From Salicibibacter cibarius (GTDB lineage: Bacteria > Bacillota > Bacilli > Bacillales > Marinococcaceae), in contig NZ_CP054705.1 of NCBI RefSeq assembly GCF_016495725.1, forward strand, positions 558,001 to 622,000: a stretch of DNA of 64,000 bases, in the 5' to 3' direction. Under the pieces are notes generated by a model. The model did not search any database. It saw nothing but the letters and a program-made list of their open reading frames with translations, and was not told where the DNA came from. Shown one piece after another: positions 8,901 through 17,238 of this stretch; position 1 is the stretch's first letter, and each line of letters opens with the position of its first letter. Both the position numbers and the translations under genes were made by a program.

Positions 8901-9987
8901 TGCCATAAAAAAAGAAGCAATGCCTGAAAAATACCATAAAATGGATGAGCAGATGTTACAATCACGCGCCCGGGCAGCGCGGGAAAAACTCGGAGAACAC
9001 CTATTTATCCCCGGCCATCACTATCAACGTGATGAAATCATTGCTTTTGCCGATGCCAGTGGTGATTCATTGCAATTGGCGCAACGTTCAGCTGAAACTA
9101 TCGCCGATTACATCGTCTTTTGCGGAGTGCATTTTATGGCTGAGACGGCGGATATTTTAACGGCAGATGCCCAAAAAGTAATCTTGCCCGATATGCGCGC
9201 CGGCTGTTCCATGGCCGACATGGCAGACATTCATCAGACCGAGCGTGCGTGGGAAGCGCTGACTGAACAATTTGGCGACACGATCTTGCCACTCACGTAC
9301 GTAAACAGTACGGCGGCGATCAAAGCATTCTGCGGGCGTCACGGTGGAGCGACCGTTACATCTTCAAACGCGTCGGAGATGGTTAAAGAAGCACTCATAC
9401 GCAAGGAACGGCTGTTATTTTTGCCGGACCAGCATCTCGGCCGCAACACTGCTTATGATCTCGGTATTCCGCTTGAGCAGATGATTGTGTGGGATCCGAT
9501 TCGGGAAACATTCGAGGGCGAGCCCCATGATGAAATTAAAGTGATTCTTTGGAAGGGGCACTGCTCGGTTCATGAGAAGTTCACGGTCGATTATATGGAA
9601 ACATTGCGCGAGGAGTATGAAGATTTGCAAGTGATGGTGCATCCGGAATGCAGCTGGGAAGTCGTCCAGGCCGCAGATCAGGATGGATCAACGAAGAAAA
9701 TTATTGATACAGTTGCCTCGGCACCGTCCGGCACTACCTGGGCAATTGGAACAGAGATGAACCTCGTGCAACGGCTTGCGGACACACATAAAGATAAAAC
9801 CATCATGTCTTTAAATCCAAACATGTGCCCGTGTCTCACCATGAACCGCATCGACCTTGCTCATTTCACCTGGTGCTTAGAAGAACTATTAGAAGGTAGA
9901 GTCGTTAATGAAATCAGCGTCGACGAAGCGACTGCAGCGGAGGCACGCACGGCCCTGGATCGTATGCTACACGCCTTCGCGATTTAA
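8887..9987 (+). CDS. nadA: Quinolinate synthase
   Basis: 366 residues, the long Bacillus-type NadA. It condenses iminoaspartate with dihydroxyacetone phosphate to quinolinate using a [4Fe-4S] cluster. Candidate cluster cysteines are in [10 protein letters not shown] (about 107), HPECSWEV (about 255) and NMCPCLTMN (about 314-316). The gene ends the operon, followed by a strong hairpin. The divergent desulfurase NadS is its likely sulfur donor. Confidence 0.96.
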   Translation: MSLLDAIKKEAMPEKYHKMDEQMLQSRARAAREKLGEHLFIPGHHYQRDEIIAFADASGDSLQLAQRSAETIADYIVFCGVHFMAETADILTADAQKVILPDMRAGCSMADMADIHQTERAWEALTEQFGDTILPLTYVNSTAAIKAFCGRHGGATVTSSNASEMVKEALIRKERLLFLPDQHLGRNTAYDLGIPLEQMIVWDPIRETFEGEPHDEIKVILWKGHCSVHEKFTVDYMETLREEYEDLQVMVHPECSWEVVQAADQDGSTKKIIDTVASAPSGTTWAIGTEMNLVQRLADTHKDKTIMSLNPNMCPCLTMNRIDLAHFTWCLEELLEGRVVNEISVDEATAAEARTALDRMLHAFAI

Positions 9988-9989
9988 GG

Positions 9990-10031
9990 AAAATTCCCTC
10001 GATATTTCCCGGGAAATGTCGGGGGAATTTT
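9990..10031 (+). terminator. Long near-perfect palindrome after nadA
   Basis: A 21+21 base inverted repeat (aaaattccctcgatatttcc against its mirror) begins 2 bases after the nadA stop. It ends in aatttt but lacks a long T-run, so termination is likely but not certain. Confidence 0.6.
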
Positions 10032-10103
10032 AAATCGCAAAGGTGAAAATTAGCACTATGTTCCTAGTCATGCCTGCATGATTGTGATACAGACTCTTTA
10101 AAA

Positions 10104-11365
10104 CAGGCGCGTTGATTTACCATTAAATTCCATACAATTACTTACGTAGGTGTCATGTTCTTCCTGTCATCTAGAAATTGAGCTAAGGTGTCTTTGACTT
10201 CCAATGGTGATGTACCAAGGATCAATTCCCGTGCAAATTGAATGAACGTACGCCGGGTCATCCGCCATACAGGTGCCAGCTGGTTGTATAAAAATCGCAG
10301 GACCATATAAACCATGATGGCGCAAAATAATTGCCCATAGACCGCATTCGGCGTCGTTCCAAAGAAGTGATTCAGATTCAAGTGTTGTTTGAGAAAGCGG
10401 TGAAAAAGCTCGATCTGCCAGCGTGCCTTATAGAGATCGGCGATATCTTCGGCAAAAAGGGTGCTGAGGTTTGTGGCCACCCGAAGGGTATTCCCTTCAT
10501 CATCATAAAAACAAACGATACGAAACCGGTGATTGGACTGCTTCTTCCCTTTCCCTATTTTCGCTGAATAATCATCGAAAACTCTGGAATGTTCAGACGT
10601 TACACGTGGGATAGGCTCCCGCTCTTCGGTATAGATGGACGTTTTCAAGCGGATCACAAAGCCTTTGTCCTCGTCTTCAAGGTTATCGAAATCACGGATG
10701 GTGGCATAGGCGCGGTCTCGAACAGATGTGATCAATTGGTGCGAAAATGAATGAGCAACAGCCGCATCATGCGTCAATCCTTTGGAAGCCTCCACTTGGA
10801 TCGGAAGCAGCGTATCCACACGGAAAAATGTATGCATTTTAACGCCGTTACGTTTCCCGTGATAAGGCGCCCATGGGAGCCGGTTTTCGCCTACGGTCAT
10901 CGTCGTTGAATCCAGCGCTGCCAACGAAACCGGCAAGTCCATGGAACGACGAGTTTCCCGATTGAAACGGGAACCTAAAAGCTCCAGTATCTCTTTGACG
11001 GCTTCATAAGGAAGGATGCTAGCTTTTGTCGATAACGTCGTGTGATCAACGGCTTTGAGGCTCGGATCAATTTTGAGTTTGTTCTCGCTTTCACGGTAAT
11101 TTTGCCATTGTTCACTTGACGCCAATAGCCAAAAGAAAATTTGATCGGTTCCCAGCCATTTTCGCCCGACTTCTTGGTAATCATGTGAACGAAGAATGTT
11201 CTCGATTTCTTCCATCGACACGAAGGATTTAAAAACCTTTAAAAGTGTGTTAGATTGTCCCATGAAGGCATCACTCCTTTGGTAGGGTTTACCTTTATGG
11301 TAATAGTGATGCCTTCATTTTTTTAAGTCATTTGCTTGGATAATTTTGGCTAATCAACGCGCCTG
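10104..11365 (-). mobile_element. IS4-family insertion sequence, complete, 1262 bp
   Basis: The ends are inverted repeats starting caggcgcgttgatt (10104-10117 and the complement at 11352-11365), with weaker similarity continuing ~25 bases inward. Both flanks carry the same 9 bases, tctttaaaa (10095-10103 and 11366-11374), a target duplication of the size usual for IS4 elements. The intact duplication and intact transposase suggest recent insertion. Confidence 0.92.
10142..11263 (-). CDS. IS4-family transposase (DDE type)
   Basis: 373 residues, full length and uninterrupted. The DDE pieces are visible: first Asp in AALDSTTMTV, second Asp in VRDRAYA, and the IS4 signature Y-x2-R-x3-E-x6-K in YKARWQIELFHRFLKQ. 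It is encoded within the element at 10104-11365 and ends 38 bp inside the left terminal repeat. It catalyses cut-and-paste movement of the element. Confidence 0.93.
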   Translation of the reverse strand: MGQSNTLLKVFKSFVSMEEIENILRSHDYQEVGRKWLGTDQIFFWLLASSEQWQNYRESENKLKIDPSLKAVDHTTLSTKASILPYEAVKEILELLGSRFNRETRRSMDLPVSLAALDSTTMTVGENRLPWAPYHGKRNGVKMHTFFRVDTLLPIQVEASKGLTHDAAVAHSFSHQLITSVRDRAYATIRDFDNLEDEDKGFVIRLKTSIYTEEREPIPRVTSEHSRVFDDYSAKIGKGKKQSNHRFRIVCFYDDEGNTLRVATNLSTLFAEDIADLYKARWQIELFHRFLKQHLNLNHFFGTTPNAVYGQLFCAIMVYMVLRFLYNQLAPVWRMTRRTFIQFARELILGTSPLEVKDTLAQFLDDRKNMTPT

Positions 11366-11492
11366 TCTTTAAAAGAAAGCGGTAAGAGGCTTCCGGAACA
11401 GCCGAACGTGCAACCGGGAGGGTAATGCGGAAATTTTTCAAATAGCTCGGCGTTTTCTTCTCAATGAATTGTACAATCGCGTGTAATCCATT

Positions 11493-12527
11493 GTGTTTTT
11501 TCATAATTTGAAGTCGGGAAGGAGAGAGCAGCTGGAGGAATCGACCAGGGATGTTGCAAAAACAGAGCGGCTTTTCACCAATCTTACTTTGCTAAGGGAC
11601 AATTCAACGGTGACGGTGCGTGAACTTGCCGAATATTTCCATACGACTGTACGAACGATTTACCGTGATATGAAAGAGATTGACGCTTTGGGGTATCAAT
11701 ACATTACGGAAGGAAAACATGGCTACCGGTTGTTACAGAACCCTAATTCGCCCATTCGTTACCTGTCAAAAGAAGAATGGCTCGCACTTACGGTTTATCC
11801 CCAAATGTCCCAGGATATGACCGTACGTGATCATTCATACCATTGTGCGTATCGTTCCGGGATCGAGAAAATGAAGGACATTATAAAAGAACGTGATTCC
11901 GGAGATATGACGGCATTAAGGCAGGAACTCGGAAATCGCATTCGGTTTCACGACCAAGCCGGAGACAAAGATACGAATCGTGTGATGCCGGCACTTTTCC
12001 AGTCAATCACGGAAAATCGGGTACTCGAAATCGAATATTACGCGATCTATCGTGATGAAGTTTCGATCCGTAATATTCATCCCTATTACATTACGCCGCG
12101 CAGCGGTCATCTTTACGTCGTTGGTTATTGCGCGACTCGGAATGATTATCGTATTTTTCGACTGAATCGTATTCATGCCGCACGTGTCCGGAATGAAAAG
12201 TTTACGATGGAAGAAGGTTTCAACATTGACGATTACTTGTCCGCCCGTTGGTCGATTTTCGCCGATGATGAGGAGGAGACGACATTTGTCGTACGCTTTC
12301 ATGAAGACATTGCCCGCTACGTAAAGGAATTCAACTTTTACGCAGATATGGAACTGAAGACTGAGGAAAATGGTTCGTTGCTGCTTACAACGACGTTACA
12401 AAGTACAAAAGAATTTATCCACTGGGTGCGAAGTTTCGGGCTCGATACTGAATTGTTGGAGCCCCAATACATACGCGAAGAATTACACACCTCTTTTAAA
12501 CGGCAAAACGAGCGATATAAACGTTGA
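11493..12527 (+). CDS. HTH and WYL-domain transcriptional regulator (YafY-like)
   Basis: 344 residues as an open frame. An N-terminal HTH (VRELAEYFHTTVRTIYRDM) is followed by a WYL domain beginning near VLEIEYYAIYRDEV and a WCX tail. Such proteins are ligand-responsive repressors or activators with varied targets; none can be named here. The start is unclear. GTG at 11493 lacks a ribosome site. A natural start MLQKTERLF would need one more A in the A5 run at 11558-11562: the ATG at 11551, behind ctggagga, is out of frame by one base. The gene may therefore carry a frameshift, or the frame may begin at an unusual codon. Confidence 0.75.
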   Translation: MFFHNLKSGRREQLEESTRDVAKTERLFTNLTLLRDNSTVTVRELAEYFHTTVRTIYRDMKEIDALGYQYITEGKHGYRLLQNPNSPIRYLSKEEWLALTVYPQMSQDMTVRDHSYHCAYRSGIEKMKDIIKERDSGDMTALRQELGNRIRFHDQAGDKDTNRVMPALFQSITENRVLEIEYYAIYRDEVSIRNIHPYYITPRSGHLYVVGYCATRNDYRIFRLNRIHAARVRNEKFTMEEGFNIDDYLSARWSIFADDEEETTFVVRFHEDIARYVKEFNFYADMELKTEENGSLLLTTTLQSTKEFIHWVRSFGLDTELLEPQYIREELHTSFKRQNERYKR

Positions 12528-12535
12528 ACAAAATT

Positions 12536-12577
12536 AGCGCCTAACCTCTTCGACATTTTTGTAGGGGTTAGGCGCTA
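12536..12577 (+). terminator. Intrinsic terminator after the WYL regulator
   Basis: A 12-bp perfect stem, agcgcctaacc.. against ggttaggcgct, with a loop containing ttttt and followed by aaaatttt. Flanking A and T runs make it able to work in both directions. Confidence 0.8.
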
Positions 12578-12631
12578 AAATTTTACATTGATCGTTTTTG
12601 ATTATTAATGGATTATAATGAACATTTATGA

Positions 12632-12681
12632 TTGACTTTGAATGAAAATGAATATAAACTAAAGATGTAACCGCTTAACAA
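12632..12681 (+). promoter_or_regulatory. fru operon promoter with a cre-like word
   Basis: TTGACT (12632-12637), a 17-bp spacer and TAAACT (12655-12660) form a sigma-A type promoter. Just downstream, tgtaaccgcttaaca (12667-12681) resembles a catabolite-repression (cre) box but has one extra base, so it is either a weak cre or the FruR operator. A good aagaggtggg ribosome site precedes the fruR ATG. Confidence 0.6.
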
Positions 12682-12692
12682 AGAGGTGGGCT

Positions 12693-13448
12693 ATGTTAAA
12701 TGTAGAACGACAGGAAGCAATCCTTCAAATGTTACGAGATAAAGAAAACGTTTCGATTTATCAATTGGTTGAGAAAACAAAGGCTTCAGAATCCACCATT
12801 CGCAGAGATTTAATCGAATTGGAAAAAGAACAACTGCTTAAAAGAGTGCACGGGGGTGCTTCCCTCGTAAAAAGGAGAAAAGAAGAGCCAACGATTTTGG
12901 AGAAAACATCTCAAAATCGGGAGGAAAAAAGAACGATTGCTAGCTATGCTGCTAGTCTTGTTCAGGACAAAGATTGTATTTTTCTCGATGCCGGGACGAC
13001 AACCATCGAGATGATCCCTTTTCTGGAAAGCAAAGAAATTATTGTAGTGACGAACGGGACGCAGCATGTCCAGTTGCTCATTGATTATGGCATTGAAACG
13101 TATGTCACAGGTGGCAAGGTAAAAAAGGAAACGGCCGCGCTTATCGGCTCAAAAGTTGTAGATACGTTGTCGAAATACCGCTTTGACCAATGCTTCCTTG
13201 GTATGAACGGTATCCACGAACGGCTTGGTTATACGACCCCGGATCCGGAGGAAGCGATTGTAAAGGAAACCGTCATTCAGCTTGGAACTAAGTCATTTGT
13301 GCTCGCCGACCATTCGAAGCTTGGAGAAGTATCATTCGCAAAAGTTGCCGACCTTGCAGGAGCAGCTTTTATTACCTCAAACGTAGCACCGGACACCGAC
13401 CGTGAACATTACCAAGAATATACGGAAGTAAGGACTGTGAAAATGTGA
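12693..13448 (+). CDS. fruR: Fructose operon repressor, DeoR family
   Basis: 251 residues. An N-terminal DeoR HTH (about 5-60: IYQLVEKTKASESTIRRDLI) is followed by the DeoR sugar-phosphate sensor domain with DAGTTTIEM and the closing LADHSKLGEVSF motif. It is expected to repress the operon until fructose-1-phosphate accumulates. First gene of fruR-fruK-fruA; its TGA overlaps the GTG of fruK. Confidence 0.92.
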   Translation: MLNVERQEAILQMLRDKENVSIYQLVEKTKASESTIRRDLIELEKEQLLKRVHGGASLVKRRKEEPTILEKTSQNREEKRTIASYAASLVQDKDCIFLDAGTTTIEMIPFLESKEIIVVTNGTQHVQLLIDYGIETYVTGGKVKKETAALIGSKVVDTLSKYRFDQCFLGMNGIHERLGYTTPDPEEAIVKETVIQLGTKSFVLADHSKLGEVSFAKVADLAGAAFITSNVAPDTDREHYQEYTEVRTVKM

Positions 13449-14365
13449 TCTATACATTAACGCTTAATCCAGCGGTCGATTATATCGTGTGGATATCCGA
13501 CTTTGAACTCGACCGCCTCAATCGATCGGAGAGTGATCTGAAGTATCCGGGAGGCAAAGGGATTAACGTGTCCAGGGTGCTCAATCGCCTCGGGCGAGAT
13601 AATACGGCACTTGGCTTTGTCGGTGGTTTTACCGGCCGTTTTATAGAAGATTCCCTTGCAGCAGAGAACATTCGTACCGACTTTGTCTCCATAGAGGGAG
13701 ACACCCGATTGAACATTAAATTAAAAACATCGACAGAAACCGAAATTAACGGACAGTCTCCACAAATTTCCTCAATAAATATGGAAGCATTAAAACAGCA
13801 ACTCACATTGTTGAAAGAAGGAGACACAATCGTTTTGGCAGGAAGCTTACCTGAAACAGTGTCCCCCGGCACGTACCAAGACATTGTACACACATTGTCA
13901 CCAAAAGGCATTCGTTGTTACGTCGATACAAATGGGGATGCATTATATGAAGCGTTGCGTGCACGGCCATTTTTTATTAAACCTAACCATTATGAACTTG
14001 CGGAGCTTTACAACGTTCCAATCGTATCGCCGGAACAAGCGGCTTTTTATGGAAAAAAACTGCAAACTGAATTCGGCATACCCCATGTCCTCGTTTCCAT
14101 GGCAAGTCAGGGTGCCCTTTATATACACGAGGAAAAGGTCTATCACATTGAACCACCGGAGGGAAAACTCGTCAACTCCGTGGGGGCCGGTGATTCGACG
14201 GTCGCGGGGTTTCTCGCCAAGTATGAAGAGAACAACGATCCGCTGGGAGCGGCCGTGTATGCCGTTGCCACGGGGAGCGCGAGCGCTTTCTCCGAAGGGT
14301 TTTGCACGAAAACGGATGTGGATCGTTATTACAGCACCATGCACAGTGAACGTTTAGATTTCTAG
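13445..14365 (+). CDS. fruK: 1-phosphofructokinase
   Basis: 306 residues of the PfkB/ribokinase family. Hallmarks: TLNPAVDYIV at the N-terminus, KYPGGKGINVSRVL (substrate loop), and the ATP and catalytic-base motif NSVGAGDSTVAGFLA. It phosphorylates fructose-1-phosphate, made by FruA, to fructose-1,6-bisphosphate. GTG start overlaps the fruR stop by 4 bases (gtga), a sign of translational coupling. Confidence 0.95.
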   Translation: MIYTLTLNPAVDYIVWISDFELDRLNRSESDLKYPGGKGINVSRVLNRLGRDNTALGFVGGFTGRFIEDSLAAENIRTDFVSIEGDTRLNIKLKTSTETEINGQSPQISSINMEALKQQLTLLKEGDTIVLAGSLPETVSPGTYQDIVHTLSPKGIRCYVDTNGDALYEALRARPFFIKPNHYELAELYNVPIVSPEQAAFYGKKLQTEFGIPHVLVSMASQGALYIHEEKVYHIEPPEGKLVNSVGAGDSTVAGFLAKYEENNDPLGAAVYAVATGSASAFSEGFCTKTDVDRYYSTMHSERLDF

Positions 14366-14376
14366 GGGGGAGCATT

Positions 14377-16266
14377 GTGAAAATCACTGAATTATTACGT
14401 GCGGAGACGATGATCTTACATTTGGCATCTACCTCTAAGGACGATGTCATTGAGGAATTAACGTCCAAACTCGATGAAAATGGTTATTTAACCGACCGTG
14501 AAGGATTCACAACGGAAATTGTGAAACGCGAGGAAGAAAGTAGTACAGGGATCGGTGAAGGGGTTGCCATTCCCCATGCGAAAACGAGTGCCGTTAAAAC
14601 GCCGGCGATCGTCTTTGGACGCTCGGAAGCAGGGGTTGATTACGATTCGCTAGACGGGCAGCCGGCATACCTTTTTTTCATGATCGCCGCAAGTGAAGGT
14701 GCCCATCAGGATCATTTGCAGACGTTATCACGGCTGTCGACGTTACTCATGGATGAATCGTTTCGTGCCCAATTGCTGGAAGCGGAGTCGAAAGAAACGA
14801 TCTTGGCAGCCATTGATGAGAAGGAAAAAGAGAAACTCGGAAGCGAAGAAGAAAGCTCGGACTCGGAGGGAAATGAATATCCCCGTCTATTGGGGGTTAC
14901 CGGTTGTCCAACCGGCATCGCCCATACGTATATGGCTGCCGATGGATTAAAGGATGAAGCCAAAAATCGAAACATCCGCATTAAAGTGGAGACGAATGGT
15001 TCTGATGGGGTGAAGGATCTCCTTACTGCAGAAGAAATTGCCGCTGCGGACGCGATCATCATCGCCGCTGACACAAAAGTAGACACCGACCGTTTTGATG
15101 GGAAACCGCTCATACAAGCAAGTGTTGGTGATGGCATTCGCAATGCTGCCTCATTGTTTGACCGGGCGATGAGCAAAGACGCTCCTATTCATCGGGGAGA
15201 TGGCGGAAGTGGGGACGAATCTACCGCACGCTCCGGTAGCGGGGGTGGTGGTTTCGGGTTTTACAAACACTTGATGAACGGTGTCTCGCATATGTTGCCG
15301 TTTGTCGTTGGCGGCGGGATTTTGATTGCGTTGTCGTTTTTCTTTGGCGTTGATGCTGCCGATCCGGAATCATCGGATTATAATGTATTTGCCGCCGCTC
15401 TTGATTCCATTGGCAGTGAGCATGCCTTCGGGTTAATGGTTGCCGTGCTTGCCGGTTTTATCGCGATGAGCATCGCTGATCGTCCCGGTTTGGCGCCCGG
15501 CATGGTCGGTGGTTTTATGGCAACAACGGGAGACGCCGGTTTTATCGGCGGGATCATCGCCGGTTTCTTGGCCGGATATCTGATTTTAGGGTTGAAAAAA
15601 TTATTTTCAGGTTTGCCCGCCACGTTTGACGGCATCAAAACGATTCTTTTTTATCCTTTGATCAGTATTTTTGTTATCGGCATTGTCATGCACTTCGTGC
15701 TTATTGAACCGCTCGCTGCCTTTACATTATTCCTTGAAAATTGGCTGGAGGGCATGCAGACCGGGAACATTGTCATCCTTGGCGTGATCCTCGGCGGGAT
15801 GATGGCGGTGGACTTGGGTGGTCCGGTAAACAAAGCGGCGTTCACCTTTGGGCTTGCCATGATTGATGCCGGACAGTTTGGGCCTCATGCTGCGGTTATG
15901 GCCGGCGGGATGGTTCCGCCACTCGGCATTGCACTCGCGACCACTTTATTTAAAAATAAATTTACCGTTGAACAACGCGATTCTGGCCGAACTAATTATG
16001 TTTTAGGTTCATTCTTCGTCACCGAAGGGGCGATACCGTTTGCCGCGGCAGACCCAGGGCGAGTGCTTCCTTCTGCTATTGTTGGCTCCTCTGTTGCCGG
16101 AGGGCTTTCCCTGCTTTTCGGTGTGACACTACAAGCGGGGCACGGCGGGCTGATCACCATGTTGACGCCGGCAGTGACGAATACGCTCGGTTATATCATC
16201 GCGATCGTAGTCGGCGCGATTGTCACTGGCCTTATGCTTGGATTTTGGAAAAAATCATTGAAGTAA
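14377..16266 (+). CDS. fruA: Fructose PTS permease, EIIABC fusion
   Basis: 629 residues in the order EIIA (about 1-145; phospho-His in GVAIPHAKT), EIIB (about 165-265; phospho-Cys in GVTGCPTGIAHTYMAAD), then membrane EIIC (about 300-629). A glycine/serine-rich linker (about 275-295) separates B and C. It imports fructose while phosphorylating it to fructose-1-phosphate at the membrane. GTG start behind agggggga. Last gene of the operon, followed by a terminator hairpin. Confidence 0.95.
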   Translation: MKITELLRAETMILHLASTSKDDVIEELTSKLDENGYLTDREGFTTEIVKREEESSTGIGEGVAIPHAKTSAVKTPAIVFGRSEAGVDYDSLDGQPAYLFFMIAASEGAHQDHLQTLSRLSTLLMDESFRAQLLEAESKETILAAIDEKEKEKLGSEEESSDSEGNEYPRLLGVTGCPTGIAHTYMAADGLKDEAKNRNIRIKVETNGSDGVKDLLTAEEIAAADAIIIAADTKVDTDRFDGKPLIQASVGDGIRNAASLFDRAMSKDAPIHRGDGGSGDESTARSGSGGGGFGFYKHLMNGVSHMLPFVVGGGILIALSFFFGVDAADPESSDYNVFAAALDSIGSEHAFGLMVAVLAGFIAMSIADRPGLAPGMVGGFMATTGDAGFIGGIIAGFLAGYLILGLKKLFSGLPATFDGIKTILFYPLISIFVIGIVMHFVLIEPLAAFTLFLENWLEGMQTGNIVILGVILGGMMAVDLGGPVNKAAFTFGLAMIDAGQFGPHAAVMAGGMVPPLGIALATTLFKNKFTVEQRDSGRTNYVLGSFFVTEGAIPFAAADPGRVLPSAIVGSSVAGGLSLLFGVTLQAGHGGLITMLTPAVTNTLGYIIAIVVGAIVTGLMLGFWKKSLK

Positions 16267-16304
16267 TTTGTTTAGCGAAAGAAAACTATCGTGCATACAA
16301 AAAG

Positions 16305-16329
16305 GCTCCCGATACGGCCTATCGGGAGC
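16305..16329 (+). terminator. Terminator of the fructose operon
   Basis: A 10-bp perfect stem (gctcccgata / tatcgggagc) with a 5-base loop, followed by ttggttt, 38 bases after the fruA stop. Confidence 0.75.
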
Positions 16330-16388
16330 TTGGTTTGGGAAGATAAAAAAAGTAAATCAATTTTCTTACTTGCATAAGTGCAACTAAT

Positions 16389-16847
16389 ATGTGCGGCATG
16401 GATATGGTTTTTGTCCTGCAGAACATAAATTTTTTCTCACCCCCTGACAGTAGTTGTCACCTTTATGCCTATACGGTAGAAGAAATAACGATCGGTGACA
16501 CCATGAACTTTGATGGGTTTGATATTACGTTAAATGACGCTTACACCAGTGAAGGAGGTGAATTTGAGTCACCGGATAATGATCATTATGTCATTCTTGA
16601 TCTCACGAATGACGAATCCGCAGACATCTCAACAATGCTACAAATGAGTCTTCAGGATGACGAAGGCTACACTCATGACGTAACGATATTTACGGAAGCG
16701 GAGGGCTCTCTCGATGGTGAAATTGGTCCGGATCGTGACAACCGCGGGGAAGTTCCATTTGATGTAAATGAATCGGGCGAATATGAGCTCGTATTTGAAA
16801 ATCCGTTCACAAGCGGACAAGCCATTTGGACGACTGCTGATATTTAA
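16389..16847 (+). CDS. DUF4352-type protein, apparently lacking its lipoprotein leader
   Basis: 152 residues. From residue ~31 it matches the DUF4352 (telokin-like) pattern: IGDTMNFDGFDITLNDA at the start, then HYVILDLTNDE, SLDGEIGPD and a closing FTSGQAIWTT. Such domains are normally exported lipoproteins with an N-terminal signal and lipobox. Here the first ~30 residues show neither, and no ribosome site precedes the ATG, so the 5' end has probably been lost. The function of the family is unknown. A hairpin follows the stop. Confidence 0.55.
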   Translation: MCGMDMVFVLQNINFFSPPDSSCHLYAYTVEEITIGDTMNFDGFDITLNDAYTSEGGEFESPDNDHYVILDLTNDESADISTMLQMSLQDDEGYTHDVTIFTEAEGSLDGEIGPDRDNRGEVPFDVNESGEYELVFENPFTSGQAIWTTADI

Positions 16848-16858
16848 GAAAAAAGAGT

Positions 16859-16888
16859 GAGGCCGCTGCTCAAGAAGCAGTGGCCTTA
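16859..16888 (+). terminator. Terminator after the DUF4352 gene
   Basis: Stem ggccgctgct (16861-16870) pairs with agcagtggcc (16876-16885), one G-U pair, followed by ttatagattt. Confidence 0.65.
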
Positions 16889-16894
16889 TAGATT

Positions 16895-16996
16895 TATCAG
16901 GCTTTATCAGCCAAAAACGCCTCGATATCAGCCAAATATTAAAATATATCAGCGGAAAACATTAATATATCAGCCAAAACAAACGGTTTATCGGCC
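16895..16996. repeat. Direct-repeat array with an exact 21-bp period
   Basis: The word tatcag (last copy tatcgg) starts at 16905, 16926, 16947, 16968 and 16989, each exactly 21 bp apart, usually extended as tatcagccaaaa. A further tatcag at 16895 is out of phase. It lies between convergent genes (DUF4352 and sspH), so it is not an obvious promoter operator. Confidence 0.8.
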
Positions 16997-17003
16997 ATTC
17001 CGA

Positions 17004-17183
17004 TTAATGTTCCACCAGATTATTCACCGATACACTTTGTTCTTTTTCCGGTTGATCAACCGGAAAAACCCGCGCCATGCCGTTTTCTTCATCAACATGT
17101 TGAATATAAATCGGGGTTCCTTCATGTGTCACATGCTTCATATCCGGGGAGTGTGCAATTTCTTGCGCTCGTTGTTCATCCAA
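17004..17183 (-). CDS. sspH: Small acid-soluble spore protein, H type
   Basis: 59 residues, starting at TTG (17181-17183) behind aaaggagg with a 9-base spacer. The sequence DEQRAQEIAHSPDMKHVTHE followed by GTPIYIQHVDEENGMARVFP fits the SspH family closely in length and motif order (QRAxEI, SPDM, YIQHVDE). These proteins are made in the forespore and packaged in the spore core. A consensus-matching sigma-G promoter lies just upstream. The gene's non-ATG start and size make it easy to miss. Confidence 0.9.
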   Translation of the reverse strand: MDEQRAQEIAHSPDMKHVTHEGTPIYIQHVDEENGMARVFPVDQPEKEQSVSVNNLVEH

Positions 17184-17208
17184 GATTTTATGCCTCCTTT
17201 TTCCTGCT

Positions 17209-17238
17209 TAGTATGTGTCATCCCTCGTCACCTTATGC
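17209..17238 (-). promoter_or_regulatory. Sigma-G promoter of sspH
   Basis: On the minus strand, GCATA (17234-17238), an 18-bp spacer and CATACTA (17209-17215) match the forespore sigma-G consensus GHATR-N18-CATWHTA at every position. The -35 overlaps the last codons and stop of the upstream MATE gene. Confidence 0.85.

Larger units (their letters stand above)
10030..11504 (-). pseudogene. Small open frame split by the IS4 element (doubtful)
   Basis: If the IS and one copy of its 9-bp duplication are removed, a continuous 67-codon minus frame appears, from ATG at 11504 to TAA at 10030-10032, starting MKKHNGLHAIVQFIEKK. It has no visible ribosome site, and its upstream end overlaps the start region of the WYL regulator, so it may be chance. 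No family recognised. Confidence 0.25.

Noticed and set aside
8397-8906. 169-codon minus-strand frame
   Set aside because: Antisense shadow of nadC.
12667-12681. Definite cre (CcpA) site before fruR
   Set aside because: One base too long for the consensus; kept only as a cre-like word.
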